Shown here piece by piece: positions 51,471 through 64,000 of a stretch of 64,000 bases of DNA (the first letter of the stretch is position 1; each line of letters opens with the position of its first letter). The notes under the pieces were generated by a model. The model worked only from the letters and a program-made list of their open reading frames with translations, did no database searches and was not told where the DNA came from. The translations under genes and the position numbers were made by a program. The stretch is from Casuarius casuarius (taxonomy: Eukaryota > Chordata > Aves > Casuariiformes > Casuariidae), in the NCBI GenBank assembly GCA_003342895.1, contig PTFA01000493.1, positions 196,928 to 260,927 on the forward strand, in the 5' to 3' direction.

Positions 51471-54124
51471 ATTTAACACTGTCATGGCTTTATTCAAAAC
51501 ACAGTTGCACAAAATCAGTTACTCCAAAGTTTAAGGAAAGAGTTTGATAAGGAACTGAAACACACTATATACATACTGCCATACAAAGAGCATTAAAATA
51601 GGACAAAACCTCTACAAAATATAAAACCCACCCTTACATATTTGCATGAAAAGACCACCCACCAAGCAAAAAAGTTTCAAAAGTTATCTGGAGGCTCTGT
51701 ATTACTTTTTAAAAAATGCTATGCTGTTTAACTGCATGCCAAGCTGACAAATATGAAACTATATTTAGATGGTAACACTGAGAAAAAGACAAAGTTACTT
51801 AGGAAGTAAGTTTGTGTGAGGCTCAGATTTTTAGATGTAGTGGCTGATGCACTATGCTGCAAGCTGTTTTCAGGAAGCGTTAAGTCTGCGTATCTTAGGG
51901 AAGATCTGCTAACCCCTTCTAAGTTTATTTTCTGTCAAATCAACTTATCCAATGTTAAAAATGTTAAAGCTGGACTTGTTTACTGAAATAAGTCTGCTAC
52001 TGAAATAACTTTCATCTACCAAAACAGTGTTTTTCTCCATTTAAAACTAACTTTGTATGCATCAGTACAAGATAGTTAAGGAAAACCCTGATAATGAGGT
52101 ACTTTGAAGTACACATTTATAAATAATAGGTTTCACTCATTCGCCGAGTCTAGAAAATAAGCAAAAACATGGGAAAAAACACCTTACTATCTCAAAGCTG
52201 AACACAAAGCAACTGCCTCGAACACAGAGCCTCCATGACAAAATAGGGTGTGCACTTACCTAAGTTTTCTATTCATTCAGTATTCATACACAACACAGGA
52301 ACTTAGATTGTGGTTGCAAATGTAGTTTCACCACTACTTTTCTAGTGTCTTTACAGATACTCATTAAAAAAATGTAAAACCCATTTAGTCAGTTGATTTC
52401 TAAATATATTGCCATCTGCCTGACACGTTTCATTCAAATGCCTTTAATGGCTGGCTATGCTTTACAGCTACATGAGAAACTATGATTTAAGGCTCTATTT
52501 GGGGGAAAAAAAAAACACGCACAAGAAATTGGGCTTTGCAGAACTTCAACCCTGCAGTATCTAAACTTGATTTACGAGTTGGAAGTTGCATTTAAAGTCT
52601 GCTAGTGTGTGAAATGCCTTAACATTCACAGGTAACCGATCTGTGGGTGACTGGCTCTTTTACCTAGGTCCAGGAAATCTCCCTCTTCCCCACCCTTGGT
52701 GTTTCCCCCCAGTTTAATGACAACTATTGTCAGCCAAGACAGATATAAAAATAAGTCTCTTGAATAAAGCTGTGTGTGATATTTGGTTCAGTACCTACGT
52801 GAAACAATGTAAATTAGTTTTATATCAAGACTACTGTTTTAAATCCAAATCATGACTGAAAGAGGAATGCTGTATGTCGGAACTTGTTTTGCAGTGGCTC
52901 AAATGGAAAACATGAATCCATCGGGGCAGAGTTATTAAGACCTGTTGGTCACAACCAGGCTGCTAGAAAAAAGCTTGTCTGCATGTCTCCTGTACTTACC
53001 ACTGGCTGTATGTAACGAAACAAGTTTCTGCAGCCATTCAATATAAAAAAAAAAAAAACCCTAAACTATTAACTAGTATTATACATGAACTTGAATGTTT
53101 TACCTACAACCAGATTTAAAAAGTTTAAAAGGAGAGCTGCAAAGAAAGACCGAACTTATGCTTATCTTTCCCCCTTCAATGATTCTACAAAAGTGGGGTT
53201 TTCTGTTTGGAAAAGTGTGCTTGAAGGAGTTACCCGTTAACTTTTGCATTAGAAATGCATATATCATATAGCCAAACACCACAATGGTTGCAGAATTACT
53301 GAAATGACAATGTAGGAGCTAGGTGAGTGAAAGCGGAACAAAGACTTTTAACAAAACTGGTTAAAACTATGGATTATTTACTTTTGTTAATACCTGCAAT
53401 GACTGTATTTTGGAGAAAAGTTTAAGGTTTACAACCCTTTCGGTTTGCCAAGATACATTCTTGAAGATACCTAGTGAATGCTCCAGCAAACACTGAACTT
53501 CTGAACAAGCAGAAGAAAAAAAAAAAGTTCTGAAACCTGCTTAAGCTTCGCAATGTAACACACAAAATGGGATAGAAGACAAAAAATTTACAGGAATCAC
53601 CTTCTAAAAAGCTGAAATAAAGATGTCACCTAGTTGTTGATTTCAAATAGAATCCCTGGTAAACTCAGACTATAGTCAACTTCTCATTTGAGGCAGCCTT
53701 GAGTTTGTCATATAGCAGTTCTGACTTCAGCTTTTTAAGTATAAAAACCTTAAAATCTTGAAAGAAATCCACCAAACTAAACCCATGTAAAATGAATGTT
53801 TTAACCCTGGGCTAATGATGACCAACACAGCAAGCTTGTATAAAATTAAAGAGCTCCAAATAAAATTCTAGGGGGAAAACTTGACAATGGCTTCAGTGAT
53901 TATAGGGCTGAAAATTGTCTTCTACATATAGGTTTGCTAACAGGCTATTATATCTTATTTGGAATGATAAAAAGGGCAAGAATAGTAAAACCACACTTTT
54001 CCTATAAAAAGTTAACATATCTTCTGTAGGGACATCTATGGTACATGGAGACATACAGATCTGCATAATCACTATTGCGTATTCTGTAACTTAAGAGTCT
54101 GGTCCTACTTGTGTCTCTAACAAA
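51470..54124 (-). other. ANP32E: ANP32E 3' UTR (inferred extent)
   Basis: Sequence after the ANP32E stop codon, ending near a minus-strand AATAAA at 51489-51494 (plus TTTATT). A TG-rich element, TGTGTGTGCTGT, lies further on at about 51397-51408. The length, about 2.65 kb, suits the long 3' UTR of this gene in mammals. Minus-strand AATAAA at 51924-51929 or 51349-51354 could give shorter or longer forms. Extent is inferred without transcript evidence. Confidence 0.45.
51489..51494 (-). terminator. ANP32E: Candidate ANP32E polyadenylation signal
   Basis: AATAAA on the minus strand about 2.63 kb after the stop. It was chosen over neighbours because of the TG-rich downstream element and the expected UTR length. 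Confidence 0.4.
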
Positions 54125-54189
54125 TTAATCATCCTCTTCCTCGCCTTCATCTTCAGGGTCTCGTTTCCTCTTCTCCCCTCGAATACCCT
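54125..54189 (-). CDS. ANP32E: ANP32E last coding exon (basic C-terminus)
   Basis: Completes a phase-1 codon and then reads GIRGEKRKRDPEDEGEEEDD before TAA (54125-54127). The KRKR cluster is the usual nuclear localisation signal of the family. The acceptor reads TTAGCAG then AGGG, a TAG/CAG tandem; use of the upstream TAG would insert one alanine codon. The coordinates given use the CAG. Confidence 0.95.
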
Positions 54190-56417
54190 CTGCTAAGGAA
54201 AAGAGGTATGCATACATCTCATTATATTCTGTTCAGACATCAAATGTTAAGATAGTTTAAAAAAAAGCTAGCAAATAGATTACTGCTTATTTGTAGTTAC
54301 TACATTCAGCCCTAACATCTCTGTGTTACTTATGGCTCTCAAAAAAAGATCAGTTTACATTACTCTGAATAATTCATGCAGACCATATTAAACTAAATAC
54401 AAGCTAAGCATGTGACATTCCATGCAGGAATTATGTGACATTCCATACAGGAATTACCAATATGAAGTGCATTTATAAGTAAGTGTTTCTGAATTTAATG
54501 CTATGTGTGCCATAATTTAACATATATTGCAGAATTAAAATGGAAGTGACATTTTTATATTTCCTTTAGTTTTTAGAATCCCCCCAGAACTCAGAATATA
54601 AGTTTCTGCAGCAACCAAATTAAATATACTCCATTCTCTGCCTGATTGAAAAGCTGCTCTAAGCACCTTGCATTAAAAAAAATTTAGCTTATTCCTAGAA
54701 ATATCCTTAATTCAGTCAGTGGACTATGCGCTCTTGTGGCAAAATCATGAATTGCAATTTGGTCAAATCTAATAGATTTATTTTCCAGCAGTCATTTCCT
54801 GGCTAATTAGCCATCGCGACTGCCTTTGTTGTCTTAATAGATTTGTATGCTACATTTGAAAGAGAACAATCAGCATCACTAGTTCAAAACTGCAGTTTTT
54901 CAAGTGCAAGATACACATCTCCAAAAGCTATTCCATTAAGCCAAGCAAACAGATCAGATAGTTACTAGTCTAGTGAAAAATCCTAGAAATTCTAGAATGT
55001 GCCTACAGTTTATACAGACATGGAAGTAGGCATAACAACTGCACAAGAACTCAAAGCTCTGCAGCTGTGGATGGCCTCTGAAGAATAGGACAGAGTTTCT
55101 AACCATCAGACAAGTTAAGTTCTGGAACAGCCTTCTAGCAAAAAAAAAAATATATATGGGAAAATCTAATTAATTTTAAGATGACCCTGGGTAGTCTTTC
55201 TTTAAAAGGGACTTTAGGGACCATTGGCTGGTAATTGCAGGGCACTTGATCCTATCTAGTGTCTTAATCTTGCCATTTGTAACACAGAGATGTATATAAA
55301 TAAGTCTCCCATCCCTAATCATAGTTCACTGATAGCTGCACAGAAAGCAACAATAAGCCTTCTACTAACGGAGTAACTTTTGTTCCAGTACTCCAGAATG
55401 GACTAGGGACTTCAAACATAAGGCTGCTCCCTACCCCGAAGGCTTGGAAAGCTCAAACAAGGTGCAAAAAAGAATGAGTACTATGTTTGACCCATTTATT
55501 TTATTGCAGCTCCTTTTTAAACACAAAAAGATAAAGAAAGAAGTTATTGTATGGAGGAAAAAAAATACTCAACCCACTTCTGCTTGCAAACAGAACTTTA
55601 TGTTCTGAAAAATACCAAAGAAACAGTATCAGCCTCCAAGAACACCACTGTTTCCACATCAGATTTACATATTTAATACATGATACCTTCCTAAAACAAG
55701 ATTAAACCATCATCTTCATTCCCCTCCAGTCTCTGGCACCTATTTGCAAGCTTCTGACTATTATTTATGTGCCTTTCATAGAAACAGTAGCTTACAAAAT
55801 TAAGAAGTTGCAACCATTGATAAAAAAACTAGATAGAAAAACAATATATGATTAGGCTTACTCATTAGATAAGCCATCGCACAGGATACTGTGTTGAGTT
55901 TGCCTCCTAGGAGTTGCCTCCCTTACTGGAGAAGCCACTTTCAGCTTGATAAAGGGAGAAGATGCATCTACTGCTCCTTTTAGGCCTTTGTCTGTGAAGC
56001 CTCTGGTGTATTTAAGAAGATGTTTTAAATGTATGTAAATGATAATTGCAAAGTATATACAAGAGTGCTTCTCCTCTCCATGTTGGAAAATTAAGATTTC
56101 TGCCTGTGTAGATGATCCAGTTTCTTTCATCTTAGAAAACTGTTTCCACAAAAGACTTGGAGAACTGTCATTTCTTTTGTATTTTTATTTTACAAGCAGG
56201 TAGACAAAAAATACCAAATACTGCACAGTTACTTTATTGTCTGCTTAACTTGAATCCTTGCTTAAACTCATCCTAAAATACTTCACGTACCTTCAAAAAA
56301 AAACCAGCTAGACAATGATTTATGCCAATAAAGTACATATCCGAAACTCGCCAAATTACAGAAATATAAAGAATCAGCTGTTTTAGCCACAGCTTTAATA
56401 CTTCGCAGAGAACTTAC
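54190..56417 (-). other. ANP32E: ANP32E intron 6
   Basis: A 2,228-base intron with donor GTAAGT and acceptor CAG. It contains a 23-base tandem duplication (54411-54456). No other gene recognised; a 97-codon minus-strand frame at 55858-56151 looks like chance. Confidence 0.85.
54411..54456. repeat. 23-base direct tandem duplication
   Basis: TGTGACATTCCATGCAGGAA plus TTA at 54411-54433 is repeated at 54434-54456 with one G-to-A change. Confidence 0.95.
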
Positions 56418-56472
56418 CTTCTTCCTCCTCGTCACCTCCTTCTTCAACATAGTCGTCATCGTCATCTTCATC
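56418..56472 (-). CDS. ANP32E: ANP32E exon 6 (acidic, ZID second half)
   Basis: A 55-base exon encoding DEDDDDDYVEEGGDEEEE and one base of the next codon. The acceptor is GTAAAG and the donor GTAAGT. The DDDDYVEE block is the C-terminal part of the H2A.Z-interacting domain known from mammalian ANP32E. It joins exon 5 in phase 0 after EEIQ. Confidence 0.95.
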
Positions 56473-56659
56473 CTTTACAAAAAAATGTGGAATATTTTTA
56501 GAATTGCAGCATATATAAGTTTTAGTTAAATGCTGATCCTGAACAGAAATTCAAAAACCTACTTACTCTCTCCAGAGGTTGTATTCCACGTTTACTTTTT
56601 TGTTACTAGACATTTGTACAAGGATAGGAAGGCAAATTGTCTACAGTACATTTAATTTG

Positions 56660-56700
56660 CCCTGCCAGTGTATTATCTGGCCCAGTATCCTGGTTTCTTC
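56660..56700 (+). repeat. Third, short relic of the sauropsid-type repeat
   Basis: GTGTATTATCTGGCCCAGTA followed by TCCTGGTTTC matches the CATCTAGCCCAGTATCCTGTCTCC section of the repeat at 19157. The match is short, so chance is possible. Confidence 0.3.
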
Positions 56701-58130
56701 ATGTTTTTTTTCTCCCACTTATCAATACCTTAATGCCAACTCAAGATTAAGTGACTGCAAAATTAAGTGAAGAGGCCATGATCGCAAATACAGATGACAA
56801 ACAGCTTTAGTTTTCCTTTTAAACCAGTGTCATTAAAGGACATGGAAGAGGAGAAAACCAAACAGTTAATATCTTCAAAATTACTGGTTTTTTAGTCAAA
56901 TGATTTTAAATTGATAGTTGGAACAATATAAACCAATTAACAAACAGAAGCCCAAAAATATTAAACAGTGTTGCAAGAGCTCTGCTCTATTGGCACAACA
57001 TCAAGCGTGCAAGAAAAATTGAAGTTTTATTTTCATATGTATCTGCTATTTCAAATTTAATACAGAGTATAATGTAGGAAATGAAAACATGAAAGCCATA
57101 AAGATTCGATCTGACATCCGCCCTTAGAACATGGGAATTAAAAACACTCTGGATTAATCCATGAATTAGAATGGTGCATGATTTCACTTTCCAAAATGCG
57201 GGAAAAACTAGCAGACTAGAACTCTCTCAAGTATGTACCCTTCACCTTGACCACCATCTGCTCCTTATCTAAGTAAATACAAAATACAAACTCACTATCT
57301 GCTTTTGTTGCACCATCATCAGAAGGGCCATGGTTTTAAACGCCTTTAAAAATTTTCACAGCTGTGTGCTGTAATTCCTAGTCTTCTAACATGCAGAGCA
57401 TACTACTACAGACGAAAAACAATTACTTTCTGTTATCCTTCCTAGTCACATATTGCTCGTTTTCCAGAGGAACCACCTTTGAGGTCATAGCTTCAAAACT
57501 GATTTAGTCTTAGCTCTACTAATTGTGTTCCAGCCATTACCTGCTCAGACTATTAAGGCAGGAATGGCTGTTCGTAAGCCTACGGAAGACAGCAAGTCAT
57601 ATGAGCACTAGTTAAAAGAACTAAATGAAGAACACAAAAGAGTTCAGTTGAAGGTTTTCTGCACATTCATGTGGAATTCGGCTGATATGAAGTAAACTCT
57701 TATCAAGAGTCTCAGTAACGAAAGTGATGTCTGCATTTCTTGATTTTCAGAAATGAGATTCAGAAGGTCTGAAATGCGAGGGCTGCTTCCATAGAGGATT
57801 ACACACAAAATCCATGCCATGCATTCTCTTATTGGAAACAATTCTAGTCATCAAAAGGAGAGGACCAAGATCAGGACTCCCGGATTTTATCTCTGTGCAA
57901 TAGTCATTTAGGCATGACCAGCCTATTTCTATGAGAATCCATTCACAATGTTGTAAAATGTGTGTATTTTCCTATTCTGGCCTCCTAATACTTCTCCATT
58001 TGCTTTTTAGCACAATATTACTCGGAAGATCCTGTAGCAATGCTATTTTTACAGGTTTTCAACAGCAACACTGAAAAAATTTCAAGTGAATACATGAAAA
58101 AACAGCATTTATTACAACAAAAAATATCAG

Positions 58131-58230
58131 CTTTCCCTTTGTTTCCTCTTACTTGAAGTACTGATAACTTGCTGCTATTGCTTTCCCTTTGTTTCCTCTT
58201 ACTTGAAGTACTGATAACTTGCTGCTATTG
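58131..58230. repeat. Perfect 50-base tandem duplication
   Basis: The 50 bases at 58131-58180, starting CTTTCCCTTTGTTTCCTCTT and ending TTGCTGCTATTG, are repeated without a mismatch at 58181-58230. A partial third start (CTTTC) follows. Confidence 0.97.
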
Positions 58231-58673
58231 CTTTCTCTTCTTTCCCCAGACCAAGGTATTTTCTTCACTTTTCCAAAAGATATTAGTCTACCTAATATAT
58301 ATTTCTGACAGTTGAATTCATAGCAGTGCACAGTTTCGAAATGTTGGGGGAATATTGTTTTGTTTGCTTACAGAGAATAAAGAGACTGACTGTCCTGCAA
58401 CATTAAGAGGTGGGATAAAAACGAAGCATATCTTGGAAGTTGGCAAAAAGCATCTTCATAGTTCACAGCCACCACCCATGTCCAAGTCAATGCTTTGTAC
58501 TTCAAGAACAGCAAAGGCCTCTCTAACGTATCCTTTTGCATACATATCCTGTGTATGTGTCCTGCATATACACAAGATTTATAGTACTCAGTGTTTATAT
58601 GTTTAAGTTAACACACAAGTCTGTAGGCAGTTTCTCTTCATTTCTTGGATTCAGAAGAATTGACTAACTTTAC

Positions 58674-58831
58674 CTGGATCTCCTCTTTCATCAGATACGA
58701 AAGACCAACTTCCTCCTCCTCTTCACCTTCCCCCAAATCTGAACCTCCATCATCTTCATCATCTTCCTCTTCATACTCTCCTGGTGGACCAGCTTCATCC
58801 TCATCTTCATCATCATCATCTTCATCACCTT
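58674..58831 (-). CDS. ANP32E: ANP32E exon 5 (acidic tail, ZID first half)
   Basis: Encodes a Glu/Asp-rich tail containing EDEAGPPGEYEEEDDEDD, then DLGEGEEEEEVGLSYLMKEE and IQ, and ends at donor GTAAAG. The GLSYLMKEEIQ block is the core of the H2A.Z-interacting domain. The acceptor is a tandem CAG/AAG: using CAG gives this exon (158 bases), using AAG gives 58674-58828 and drops one Glu. Both keep the frame. CAG is the stronger choice by general NAGNAG preference. Confidence 0.95.

Positions 58832-64000
<5,169 letters not shown>

Larger units (their letters stand above)
56473..58673 (-). other. ANP32E: ANP32E intron 5
   Basis: A 2,201-base intron holding the perfect 50-base duplication (58131-58230) and a short sauropsid-type repeat relic (56660-56700). 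Otherwise AT-rich with no gene. Confidence 0.85.

Overview
The window is vertebrate nuclear DNA, most likely from a sauropsid (bird, crocodilian or turtle). The evidence is intron-split genes with GT/AG boundaries, two conserved vertebrate orthologues, diverged MIR/CORE-SINE-like relics, and three relics of a repeat type I associate with sauropsids. I see no primate or rodent SINEs and no recognisable young CR1 copy. I cannot name the species.

Left edge, 1-2.1 kb, plus strand: the last two coding exons of PLEKHO1 (CKIP-1). The capping-protein-interacting motif and the C-terminal leucine-rich coiled coil are present. The PH-domain exons lie before base 1. A polyadenylation signal closes the gene near 2.09 kb.

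Middle, about 2.1-51.4 kb: a gene desert of roughly 49 kb with no convincing protein-coding gene. It holds old SINE relics, simple repeats and a few promoter- or insulator-like sites. The two most striking are (a) a CpG-rich patch at 20.3-20.63 kb with two X-box/inverted-CCAAT modules, and (b) a CpG island at 49.4-50.3 kb that is interrupted by a 125-base assembly gap. The island carries a CCAAT box, GC boxes, a TATA-like site and a 59-codon reading frame with a strong Kozak start. The desert also carries about 60 scattered single N bases, which are absent from both flanks.

Right edge, 51.4-64.0 kb, minus strand: ANP32E, a histone H2A.Z chaperone. Six coding exons (exon 2 to the last) were placed by matching the conserved protein and checking splice sites. 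Exon 1, with the first ~18 codons, should lie beyond base 64000. The 3' UTR probably runs down to about 51.47 kb. Two acceptors in the acidic-tail part of the gene are NAGNAG tandem sites.

PLEKHO1 and ANP32E are convergent neighbours here, as on human 1q21.2, so this is an ordinary conserved syntenic block rather than a mobile or novel gene cluster. Most other open reading frames are short, start at non-ATG codons or contain N, and look like chance. Apart from the two genes, everything rests on motif reading and needs alignment or transcript data.
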